Position numbers and translations under genes: made by a program. The notes beneath the pieces were generated by a model. The model was given only the letters and a program-made list of their open reading frames with translations. It searched no databases and had not been told where the DNA came from. A stretch of 15,340 nucleotides of DNA from assembly GCA_028279155.1 (NCBI GenBank), contig JANQST010000338.1, positions 1 through 15,340 on the forward strand. Reading direction: 5' to 3'. Within the stretch, counting starts at the first letter, position 1. Every line of letters starts with the position of its first letter. The DNA comes from Cyclobacteriaceae bacterium (GTDB taxonomy: Bacteria; Bacteroidota; Bacteroidia; Cytophagales; Cyclobacteriaceae). Positions 8,466-15,340 of this stretch are shown one piece after another.

Positions 8466-9422
8466 CTACTGTTGCTTCCAATTTCCTGAGTCTGACTCAA
8501 AAGTCCAAAAGTCCATCAATTGCATAGATTCACTATTCCCTCCTCCAAAAAGGACAATTTTTTTCGCGTTTGAATCGTACATCATGCCTGGTTTTCCTGC
8601 TCGAGCCGGACCCTTTGTATCAATTAGCGTCCATTCTGTTCCATCCCAAGATCTTGTATCTCCCAGGTATCCGCCGTAGTATCCTCCAAAAAGAAGGGTA
8701 ACTCCATTTTCGGGATTGTAGCTCATCGCGTGATGATCTCTGGCCATTTCTAAATCATCAGCAACTTGCACCCACTTGATTCCATTAAATTCCCAAGTGT
8801 CGCCATAGACAGTTTTCTCACCTTCCTTTCGATCAAAACCACCGAAAAGAATCGTTCGTTGCCTTTTTTCATCGAATGCTAATGTGTGTTGCCTTCTAGC
8901 TGGAGGACTTTGCGTTACACCGATTTCCCCCCAGCTATTTTTCTTGAGTAACCATGTATCGTCTAAAGAAAGACCGTCTTTTCCTGAACCTCCAAAAAGC
9001 AAAATTCCCTGGTCAGTCAAAACCAATCGATGAGATTGTCGTGCTTCAGGTCCTGATCTGGATATCAGCGCCCAATCTTCACCATCCCAACTCCAGGTAT
9101 CGTTGAGCATTGAACCATCATTGCTCTTACCACCAAATAGGATTACTCTTTCTTCTTTTTTGTCATAGACCATTGTGTGACCACTCCTAGCTGACGGTGC
9201 AAGAGCGGTTTCCAATTCAGTCCATGTTCCATTTGAATAGCTCCATAAATCATTAAGTCTGGCTTTGGATGCGGAGCAGTAGCCACCGAATAATAAGTAG
9301 GAATGAAGTTTTGGATGATAAACTATAACCGGCTGGTTTCTTGGACACAGACCCTGCACCTGCTGAGCGTTTGCTGTAGTAATAAATGAGAATAGAAATA
9401 TGATGACTAACAGTCTGGGCAT
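8466..9422 (-). CDS. Secreted six-blade Kelch propeller protein
   Basis: A 318-residue protein with a type I signal peptide (cleavage near ANA|QQ at 19-20) and no lipobox. Six Kelch motifs follow, each with the double glycine: LLFGGY (46-47), ILFGGK (97-98), LLFGGS (144-145), ILFGGF (194-195), LLFGGY (246-247) and VLFGGG (293-294). Each is followed by a D-T/L-W strand such as LNDTWSWDGEDW. The repeats fill the mature protein, so it is one closed propeller with no catalytic or anchoring domain and no type IX secretion C-terminal domain. Cys26 near the start and Cys49 could pair. It is the last gene of the minus-strand unit, 61 bases behind the frameshifted gene. A binding or scaffold role is inferred from the fold only. 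Confidence 0.88.
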   Translation of the reverse strand: MPRLLVIIFLFSFITTANAQQVQGLCPRNQPVIVYHPKLHSYLLFGGYCSASKARLNDLWSYSNGTWTELETALAPSARSGHTMVYDKKEERVILFGGKSNDGSMLNDTWSWDGEDWALISRSGPEARQSHRLVLTDQGILLFGGSGKDGLSLDDTWLLKKNSWGEIGVTQSPPARRQHTLAFDEKRQRTILFGGFDRKEGEKTVYGDTWEFNGIKWVQVADDLEMARDHHAMSYNPENGVTLLFGGYYGGYLGDTRSWDGTEWTLIDTKGPARAGKPGMMYDSNAKKIVLFGGGNSESMQLMDFWTFESDSGNWKQQ

Positions 9423-9483
9423 CAGAATTATGACATTTTAAAACTCGGATGCCCTAAAGGTACGCGATTAAGGGTAAGCAATC

Positions 9484-9909
9484 TTATTTCCGACTATATA
9501 CTCGTTGGTGTGTAAGCGCCCAGTTTTCCCCATAATCGGTTGACAAATACGAAGAGAACTCAAATTGACTACTATCAGCGATGGTCATCACATATTTGGA
9601 CTGCAAGCGTTTCTTTTCTTGATCTCTGTACCAATAAAGTGTGATCTCCCCTTCTGAAAGGGATCCATCATATGTCAAGAAGCTCCCGTGTTCGGAGTCC
9701 ATCGCTACCATTTGAACCTCGGAAGATTGTTTAATAGTAACAATCGTTTCTCGTGCATATGGATTTCCCTTGTAGGTTCCCCGATAGGAAAGCGAAATCC
9801 CGCAACCTTCAATCGCCGGCTCAATAGTGGCAACTCCTGAGTTACTTTCATACTCATCTGGAGCTGTTCGAATCTCGGGTATTAACTGACCAAATACCTG
9901 ACAATTGTT
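9484..9909 (-). pseudogene. Out-of-frame C-terminal DUF1579-like domain of the WD40 gene
   Basis: The frame is open from 9909 to the stop at 9484-9486 but lacks a credible start. The first ATG, at 9711, falls in the middle of the domain. From about 9876 it reads EIRTAPDEYESNSGVATIEP, then IEGCGISLSYRGTYKGNPY, and ends in QRVYSRK, a DUF1579/lipocalin-like beta barrel. The preceding WD40 frame ends in LEQLSGIWSVNTR, which is the expected first strand of that same barrel. Dropping one base around 9872-9880 joins the two into one protein of about 466 residues. The domain shows no other stop or defect, so the frameshift is either very recent or a sequencing error. Confidence 0.8.
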
Positions 9910-10885
9910 CTAGAATGGAGTAGTTACTGTTATCACAGCTGAAGTTGGCCAATTGCAGATTAGAGACATCCCAGGTTTTCACAGAATTATCTACTCCATG
10001 TGAGGAAACCATGAATCCATCAAAATAAGAAATCCCTGACACGTAGGCATTTTCGCCATTGGCAGCTTTGAATTCATGAATCTTCGTCCCATCTAAATTC
10101 CAGACCCTGATATAGCCATCAGCTCCTGCAGAGAAAAACCTAGAATCACTGGCAAAAAATTGAAGATCGTTGACCATGGAATATTCCCCACTATGAGCTT
10201 TAAAAGCACTGATCAGGTTTCCTTCCAGGTCCAGTATCGAAATATTTCCATCACGATGGCCAGCCAGAATACGTTTCCGAGCTGTCGAAATTGCGATTGA
10301 ACGAATGCCTGAGTCATGTCCGGAGAGCGTCTGAACCAGGTTGCCTTCAAAATCCCAGATCTTGATGGTTTTGTCAAAACTGCCAGTCAACAACCAACCT
10401 TTTTCTTCTACAAACAAGACATCATTTACCTGTTGGGTATGCGCAAGCTGATACAGGAGCTCTCCTTCTCTGTTCCATATGGAAGCAGTCTTATCTCTGC
10501 TTGCTGTTGCCAGCCAATCTGTAGATTGATCAATGTTGATCACGCCATTGGTATGGCCTTCTAGCCGGGTAAGTATTTTCCCTTCTAAATTCCATAAGAT
10601 GGCTGAATTATCGTAAGACCCTGTGAGTATTGTTGCAGTTTTATCAAAAAAGGAGATAGATGAAACCGAAGAGGAATGACCATCAAGTTTTCTTAATAAT
10701 TGCCCGCCACGCGTCCAAATGGATCCGGTGGAGTCTTTGCCTGCAATAAAGATGAGATTGTTCTCTTCAGAAAAAGCCACACCGTAAGCGGTTCGTGATA
10801 GCGAAATTTCCTCTTCAAGGACCTGTGCTCTTACTGGATTAAAATAAATGGAGCATATGATTAATAGTAGGGTAGTTCTTTGCAT
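9854..10885 (-). CDS. Secreted WD40 propeller protein, cut short by a frameshift
   Basis: The 343-residue reading frame has a signal peptide (1-20, cleavage near VRA|QV) followed by seven WD40 repeats (about 27-311). They include LDGHSSSVSSISFF...SYDNSAILWNLEG, LEGHTNGVINI...SRDKTASIWN, GSFDKTIKIWDFEG and AGADGYIRVWNLDG, with typical GH and W-D/W-N ends. That is enough for a closed propeller. The last 20 or so residues begin a further barrel domain (LEQLSGIWSVNTR) and then run into a stop at 9854-9856 in the wrong frame; the rest of the domain continues in another frame to 9484. The propeller could still fold if the frameshift is real. The gene starts 76 bases behind the AraC regulator on the same strand. 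Exported WD40 proteins are less common than cytoplasmic ones. Confidence 0.85.
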   Translation of the reverse strand: MQRTTLLLIICSIYFNPVRAQVLEEEISLSRTAYGVAFSEENNLIFIAGKDSTGSIWTRGGQLLRKLDGHSSSVSSISFFDKTATILTGSYDNSAILWNLEGKILTRLEGHTNGVINIDQSTDWLATASRDKTASIWNREGELLYQLAHTQQVNDVLFVEEKGWLLTGSFDKTIKIWDFEGNLVQTLSGHDSGIRSIAISTARKRILAGHRDGNISILDLEGNLISAFKAHSGEYSMVNDLQFFASDSRFFSAGADGYIRVWNLDGTKIHEFKAANGENAYVSGISYFDGFMVSSHGVDNSVKTWDVSNLQLANFSCDNSNYSILEQLSGIWSVNTRDSNSSR

Positions 10886-10934
10886 CGTTTCTTATAAATG
10901 AAACTAAGAAAGTAATCTTCTATTATACGAAGAG

Positions 10935-10953
10935 CACCAATTCATGAATGGTG
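10935..10953. other. Short inverted repeat upstream of the WD40 gene
   Basis: CACCA and TGGTG flank the palindrome TTCATGAA with one unpaired A, giving a nine-pair arm structure in the 76-base gap between the AraC and WD40 genes. It could be an operator or a 5' hairpin. On the minus strand TATAAT follows it, about 40 bases before the ATG. Confidence 0.25.
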
Positions 10954-10961
10954 GATTCTTT

Positions 10962-12011
10962 TTAAATGGATCTTCGAAAGGATGAAGGGGTTGTTCCTGT
11001 ATGGCGCTTGAACGTTCTTGTGAACGAATTTTTATTATTGAAACCGACAGAAATAGCAATTCCAAGGAAATTGAGATGATTGAATTCTGAGTTCAGAAGC
11101 ATTTGTTTTGCTTCATCGATTCTGTAGGAGTTGATCAAAGAAGTAATGCTGCAGTTAAATTCCTCATTGACTACCACCGACAGGTATTTATTGTTGGTGC
11201 CCAATTTTTCGCACAACTTTCTGCTGCTTAATGTGCTATCCGTAAAGAGTTTTTCTTCCTTCAGCATTTGCACTAGTTGAGTTTTCAGCAACATTTTTTG
11301 CCTCTCAGAAATGAATTGTGGAACTCGGGCTTTCATAAATCCTGTTTCTTTCAGTGCTGCGTATCCCACGAAATGAATCAGCAAGGAGAAAGTAACAATC
11401 GTATTTACATGGATGGTGTAATGATGATACGAGCCATTAATCACGATAAATTCCGAGATGAGAAATACCATTAGTAGTCCCAAAAAGAGATAACAATAGT
11501 TTCTCAGCCATTCATTTTTTCTTGCGCCTACTTTTTTAATCAATCGTATTGCTCCTAATACATAGATGAAAGTGAGTAACCATAAGAGGGCAGCCAACTC
11601 TTGACTGAAGGGGTACAGGCTATGGGCTTCCGTGTGAGAAAATAGGATTTGAAGTTTTTCACTTGCAGGCATTCGATAGTAAGGCAACATAATTCCGAAT
11701 GCAGCAAGAAATGGTATAAAATGAAATAGTTCAGGCCATCCAGGTTTGGTTGTTTGGTGCACCTCGTATCGGACCATTTGATACAACAACGGAGGTACCA
11801 GGAATAGCATAGGCAGATAAATACCAATTAAATGCGGGTACTTATCCAGGTATCTTTCAAATACGAAATATTCAAAAAGGAAGTACCCGGAAGAAATAAC
11901 CAACAAGGCAATCAGGAACTTTCCTGCCTTTTGAGTTTTACCTGCCAGCGAAAGCGCCAGGAAAAGACCCTGAAATGAGCCTAGCAGGTATAAGACAGGA
12001 ATAACTTTCAT
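10962..12011 (-). CDS. Membrane AraC-family transcription regulator with seven-helix sensor
   Basis: A 349-residue regulator anchored in the inner membrane. About seven hydrophobic helices fill residues 3-217 (roughly 3-22, 31-52, 60-80, 95-112, 136-157, 171-192 and 201-220). The cytoplasmic tail is an AraC/XylS DNA-binding domain (~250-349) with two helix-turn-helix units: LSSRKLCEKLGTNNKYLSVV and the diagnostic LGIAISVGFNNKNSFTRTFK, ending GTTPSSFRRS. This 7TM-plus-AraC layout is common in Bacteroidota. The ligand is unknown, and the short loops leave little extracytoplasmic domain, so the signal may be small, lipidic or a membrane partner. The ATG lies 9 bases after the stop of the 989-residue propeller gene, so the two are almost certainly co-transcribed and the regulator may control its own unit. 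Confidence 0.92.
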   Translation of the reverse strand: MKVIPVLYLLGSFQGLFLALSLAGKTQKAGKFLIALLVISSGYFLFEYFVFERYLDKYPHLIGIYLPMLFLVPPLLYQMVRYEVHQTTKPGWPELFHFIPFLAAFGIMLPYYRMPASEKLQILFSHTEAHSLYPFSQELAALLWLLTFIYVLGAIRLIKKVGARKNEWLRNYCYLFLGLLMVFLISEFIVINGSYHHYTIHVNTIVTFSLLIHFVGYAALKETGFMKARVPQFISERQKMLLKTQLVQMLKEEKLFTDSTLSSRKLCEKLGTNNKYLSVVVNEEFNCSITSLINSYRIDEAKQMLLNSEFNHLNFLGIAISVGFNNKNSFTRTFKRHTGTTPSSFRRSI

Positions 12012-12020
12012 AACATGAAT

Positions 12021-14990
12021 CTAATCAGATGAACCTTTCGCTTCACTTAGCAAGCCCTTCAATTCCTCGTAGCGATCATATGCGTCTTTTCCAGGAATTT
12101 GATCTGCCCGATTCAGCATGAAGTACAGGTAAGAAATCTGATCCAGGATCATGGGTTGCATGTAAATCCCTTGCTCCGTATTAAGTTTGGAGAGCGTAGC
12201 CTCGATTTCTCCTTTCTCTTCTTTAGAAGCTTTTTTCTTCTTTTTGGAAAGTTCGTTTTCCAGTTTTCGCCCTTCACTCAATAGATCCCGCACTTTGGTT
12301 TGAAGCTCAACTTGCTTGCTAATATCATCAACTGTTACAAGATCCGGGTTGTTGCGTGGATCCATTTTGATGTCTACTGTTTGGGTAAGACTGTTTCCGT
12401 CCACGTTCAATGTGATCTCATACGTGCCCGGCTTGACCATTGGACCGCCCTGGTACCTTCTGTTTTTTTGTTTGTGCCATGGTCCGGTCATGGTCATGTT
12501 CCACCGGAATCTGTTGAGTCCTTTTTTTGCCTTCAACGACCTGTTCACGAAATACTGAACATTATTGGTGCTCATATCAGAAACTACTTCAGGAGTAAAT
12601 TTGGTTTTGCTGGTGTCACTAACAAATGTTGTCACTACATTTCCATCAGCATCCTTGATTTCCATTCGAATAGGTACTCCGCCCTTAGGTAGATAATAGT
12701 CAACCAATACACCAGCGCTTGGGTAAGACGGGGTAGAGCTTCGGCCTCTTGCTCGATACCTAATTGTTTCAGAAGGTTTAAATAATGTAGCAGTTGAGAT
12801 ATTGGAAAAATCATTTTGTCTCAATGCATCAATCTTGTCTAACATCCAGAAGCCACGACCCATGGTAGACATAACAATGTCTCCACGATGAATTTTCAGG
12901 TCTGTGATTGGTGTCACAGGCATGTTCTGTTGGAAAGGTTTCCAGTTTGCTCCATCATCGAAGGAAACGAACACACCATACTCTGTACCGGCAAACAACA
13001 GACCTTCTCTTACAGGATCTTCTCGTACGACTCGTGTAGGGAAATCCGAAGGAATACCATTGGTGATCAATTGCCATGACTTACCGTAATTGGTTGTCTT
13101 GTAAATGTATGGCTTAGGATCACCCAGCTGGTATCGTAATACACTAACATAGGCCTTGGCGGGATTGTGTGGAGAAGGTTCGACTGCATCAACACGGCCT
13201 CCCGAAGGCAACTTGGAAGGCGTAACGTTTTGCCAGCTGTCTCCTCCATTTTGCGTGACATGGACAGGTCCATCATTGGCACCTACCCAGATCAAACCTT
13301 CTGTGACCGGAGATTCCCGGATCGCATAAATCGTACTATAAAATTCCTCACCCGTTATGTCGCGGGTGATTGGAGATCCTGAAATTACCTGCTTGTCATC
13401 TTCAAAAGCAGTAAGATCCGGAGAGATGGTTTCCCAAGATTTTCCGTCGTTGGTTGTTTTGTGCACAAACTGGGAGCAGTGGTACACCACATCCGGATTA
13501 TGAGGAGAAACATGAATGGGTGAAACCCGCTGGAAACGATATTTTAGATCTTTTGGATTGTGGCCATAGATGTTAGAAGCTCCAACGTAGAACTGCATTT
13601 CTGTTCCCGTTTCCTTGTTGAAAACCCCGAATCTTCCTTTACAATTGGAATAAACAATATTTGGATTGCCAGGTTTAGGGACTGCCGGTCCTGTCTCGCA
13701 ACCTCCTGTGTTGATGATATAACCAATGCCCGCTCTTTGTATGCTATAAGGAGCCATGGTTGGTACTGCTACCGTTGAATAGTTGTCCTGCTGACCGCCA
13801 TAGACCCAGTAGGGATATTGATCATCCACCTCTACCTGGTAAATCTCAGCTGTTGGTTGATTGAATTGAGTCGACCATGTTTTTCCACCATTGTGGGTCA
13901 CGTTGGCACCCCCATCGTTAGCTTGAATAAATAGGTCCGGATTGTTTGGATTGATCCACATGTCATGGTTATCACCGTGTGGGGGGCGCATTCGAGTCCA
14001 TGATTTGCCACCATCGGTCGATTTGGTGTAAGCTGTAGCCAATGCATACACGACATCCGGGTTCTTAGGATCAATGCGAATGTTGTTGTAATAAAATGGA
14101 CGTGTCCGAATCACATTAGCGCTTGATACTAGTTTATAAGAGTTTCCCTGATCCACAGATTTGAAAAGTCCACCTTCTTTTCCCGGTGCCTCAACTAACG
14201 CATAAACGATTCGCGAATCTGCAGGAGTAACCCCTACATCGATTTTTCCAATAAGGGAAGTTGGCAGCCCTTTCATTGCTCTTTCCCAGGTGGCACCACC
14301 ATCCAGGGACTTATAGATCCCGCCTTCCTCAGGTTTACCACCGCTAATGATCGTCCACGGTTTTCGCTCCACCTTCCATGCTGAGGCAAACAATGTCTCG
14401 GGGTTGGACGGCAAAAATTCGATATCAGAGAAACCAACCTTGTCGGAGATGAACAGTATTTTTTGCCAGGTTTTACCACCATTCGTGGTTTTGTAAATAC
14501 CTCGCTCGGGATTGGCTTTGAAGGCATTGCCAACAGCAGCCACATACACGATGTTGTGATTTAGTGGATGAATTCTAACTGCTCCGATCTGACCTACCTT
14601 GTCCAAACCTATAGCTTCCCAGTTTGCACCCCCGTCAATGGATTTATACATGCCGCGGCCCTCAATGACGTTACTTCTGATTCCGTCTGAACCAGTTCCC
14701 ACGTACACCACATTGGGATCATTTTGTGCCACTGCTAGGGCACCAATTGAGGGTGTGGAGAAGAAACCATCGGAAACGTTTTTCCAGGAAGTGCCATAAT
14801 CCTCTGTTTTCCAGACTCCACCACCTGTGGCGCCAAGATAAAAGGTGGCAGGTTCTGAGGCTACGCCTGCCACAGCTGTCACACGCCCACCCCGATAGGG
14901 CCCGAGCTGCCGGTATTCGAAGGCGGAAAAGTCCTGTGCAAGAACAATAGTGGAAAGGAACAATAGGAAGGAAAGGCTAAGGTATTTCAT
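12021..14990 (-). CDS. Secreted Asp-box / sortilin (VPS10)-like propeller protein
   Basis: A 989-residue exported protein often annotated as BNR-repeat glycosyl hydrolase. The signal peptide ends near VLA|QD (18-19). About eleven Asp-boxes follow, including TEDYGTSW (62), SIDGGANW (117), TTNGGKTW (168), SLDGGATW (228), STDGGKSW (324), HNGGKTW (366), TTNDGKSW (512), QNGGDSW (580), TTNYGKSW (632) and SFDDGANW (676). This gives one or two large propellers as in xyloglucanases and sortilin. Residues ~730-880 look like beta-sandwich modules. A Lys-rich coiled coil (about 890-940, ELSKKKKKASKEEKGEIE) and a short helical tail end the protein. I could not assign catalytic acids, so hydrolase activity is not shown. 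It lacks a type IX sorting domain. It is first in the minus-strand unit. Confidence 0.9.
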   Translation of the reverse strand: MKYLSLSFLLFLSTIVLAQDFSAFEYRQLGPYRGGRVTAVAGVASEPATFYLGATGGGVWKTEDYGTSWKNVSDGFFSTPSIGALAVAQNDPNVVYVGTGSDGIRSNVIEGRGMYKSIDGGANWEAIGLDKVGQIGAVRIHPLNHNIVYVAAVGNAFKANPERGIYKTTNGGKTWQKILFISDKVGFSDIEFLPSNPETLFASAWKVERKPWTIISGGKPEEGGIYKSLDGGATWERAMKGLPTSLIGKIDVGVTPADSRIVYALVEAPGKEGGLFKSVDQGNSYKLVSSANVIRTRPFYYNNIRIDPKNPDVVYALATAYTKSTDGGKSWTRMRPPHGDNHDMWINPNNPDLFIQANDGGANVTHNGGKTWSTQFNQPTAEIYQVEVDDQYPYWVYGGQQDNYSTVAVPTMAPYSIQRAGIGYIINTGGCETGPAVPKPGNPNIVYSNCKGRFGVFNKETGTEMQFYVGASNIYGHNPKDLKYRFQRVSPIHVSPHNPDVVYHCSQFVHKTTNDGKSWETISPDLTAFEDDKQVISGSPITRDITGEEFYSTIYAIRESPVTEGLIWVGANDGPVHVTQNGGDSWQNVTPSKLPSGGRVDAVEPSPHNPAKAYVSVLRYQLGDPKPYIYKTTNYGKSWQLITNGIPSDFPTRVVREDPVREGLLFAGTEYGVFVSFDDGANWKPFQQNMPVTPITDLKIHRGDIVMSTMGRGFWMLDKIDALRQNDFSNISTATLFKPSETIRYRARGRSSTPSYPSAGVLVDYYLPKGGVPIRMEIKDADGNVVTTFVSDTSKTKFTPEVVSDMSTNNVQYFVNRSLKAKKGLNRFRWNMTMTGPWHKQKNRRYQGGPMVKPGTYEITLNVDGNSLTQTVDIKMDPRNNPDLVTVDDISKQVELQTKVRDLLSEGRKLENELSKKKKKASKEEKGEIEATLSKLNTEQGIYMQPMILDQISYLYFMLNRADQIPGKDAYDRYEELKGLLSEAKGSSD

Positions 14991-15128
14991 GGTTGTAGTG
15001 TCTAAATGTCTATTAATTAACCTGATTGTGGTTGTTGATAATCAAGCAGAACTAAGCTACTTAAGAATTGAACTACCAACAAGTGGAGTTTTTTAGAAAT
15101 AAAAATTGGTATGGTGGGTGATTAATGG
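14991..15128. other. AT-rich upstream region of the minus-strand unit
   Basis: A noncoding stretch before the 989-residue gene, where its promoter should lie. I see no clear TAnnTTTG box and no Shine-Dalgarno site in front of the ATG at 14990. It contains ATTAATTAA (15012-15020) close to the start codon. The only possible coding signal is the tail of a minus-strand open frame that comes through the repeat array and stops at 15073. Confidence 0.4.
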
Positions 15129-15205
15129 ACTCACCCCTGAATTGCCTTTGCAATTCTTTCCCCTTCCCGATAGCTATCGGGATAAGAGAGGGGCTATGGG
15201 TGAGT
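15129..15205. repeat. REP-like folded element with three-way junction
   Basis: The outer arms ACTCACCC (15129-15136) and GGGTGAGT (15198-15205) enclose two hairpins. The first is GAATTGC-CTTT-GCAATTC (15139-15156). The second is the perfect 18-base palindrome TCCCGATAGCTATCGGGA (15165-15182), flanked by CCCC and GGGG. An alternative partner for TCACCC is GGGTGA at 15116-15121. The core CCCGATAGCTATCGGG recurs in some Bacteroidota genomes as I recall; this was not checked. Noncoding structured repeat, possibly mobile through a REP transposase elsewhere. Confidence 0.6.
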
Positions 15206-15207
15206 TC

Positions 15208-15340
15208 ATGCCGGGAATACCTGTAACCTTGACTGGCTTGTCTGTACCCATGCCGGCATTGTTTGTACCCTTGCCGGGATTGTCTGTACCCTTGACGGTA
15301 TCCTCTATACCCTTGTCGGTATTGTCTATACCCTTGTCGG
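15208..15340. repeat. 21-base tandem repeat array, runs off window
   Basis: Six complete units and a partial seventh of exactly 21 bases, each ending in TGTACCC or TATACCC (the first ends TGTAACC) with shared core TTGTCTGTACCC. Copies next to the REP-like element are the most diverged and those at the right edge the most alike. There are no unique spacers, so this is not CRISPR. Because 21 is a multiple of three, the array is open in both directions. The plus strand would give heptads like LPGLSVP. The minus strand would give GYRQYRQ-type heptads, continuing to a stop at 15073-15075. Coding status is undecided. It begins two bases after the REP-like element. Confidence 0.8.

Noticed and set aside
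8455..8468. Bidirectional terminator between the convergent PD40 and Kelch genes
   Set aside because: Only 8 bases lie between the stop codons, and I see no stem-loop there.
9484..9711. Independent 75-residue protein starting at ATG 9711
   Set aside because: The ATG lies in the middle of a beta-barrel domain whose earlier strands are encoded in the same frame upstream. It is a fragment of the WD40 gene.
12300..12692. Plus-strand open frame of 130 codons antisense to the Asp-box gene
   Set aside because: It is a shadow of the well-supported minus-strand gene, with no recognisable domain or start context.
15208..15340. CRISPR array
   Set aside because: The period is only 21 bases, with no alternation of conserved repeat and unique spacer. 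It is a plain tandem repeat.

Overview
The window looks like chromosomal DNA of a Bacteroidota bacterium, most likely a Cytophagales-type marine or soil lineage. This is inferred from gene content, not from a search. The signs are short lipoprotein signals followed by acidic residues, a seven-helix membrane AraC regulator, a Calx-beta plus YHYH surface protein, a large Asp-box propeller protein, few Shine-Dalgarno sites, moderate-to-low GC, and the palindrome CCCGATAGCTATCGGG.

Layout. At the left edge (3-2930, +) lies most of a fused acyl-CoA mutase, IcmF, lacking its N-terminal B12-binding domain because the window starts inside the gene. Just after its stop codon is a degenerate echo of its own last codons. 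A small lipoprotein (3141-3587, +) follows, convergent with a 777-residue secreted protein (3619-5952, -) that joins a DUF1579-like barrel, a helical middle with two winged-helix-like parts, and a PD40 propeller. Divergent from it is a Calx-beta/YHYH lipoprotein (6110-7438, +) that ends in a clear intrinsic terminator, then a PD40 propeller lipoprotein (7570-8457, +).

From 14990 down to 8466 the minus strand carries an apparent four-gene unit, in transcription order: a 989-residue Asp-box/sortilin-like propeller protein; a seven-helix AraC-type regulator only 9 bases behind it; a WD40 propeller protein whose C-terminal DUF1579-like domain is cut off by a frameshift; and a six-blade Kelch protein. 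Upstream of this unit the last 230 bases hold a folded REP-like element and a 21-base tandem array that runs off the right edge.

How the genes may work together. Apart from icmF, a carbon-skeleton enzyme for branched acyl-CoA, almost everything here is exported. Five proteins are beta-propellers from four sequence classes (PD40 twice, Kelch, WD40, Asp-box). Two of the five also carry a DUF1579-like barrel. The only regulator is a membrane AraC protein inside the propeller unit. A surface sensing or binding function is a reasonable guess, but the sequence shows no substrate.
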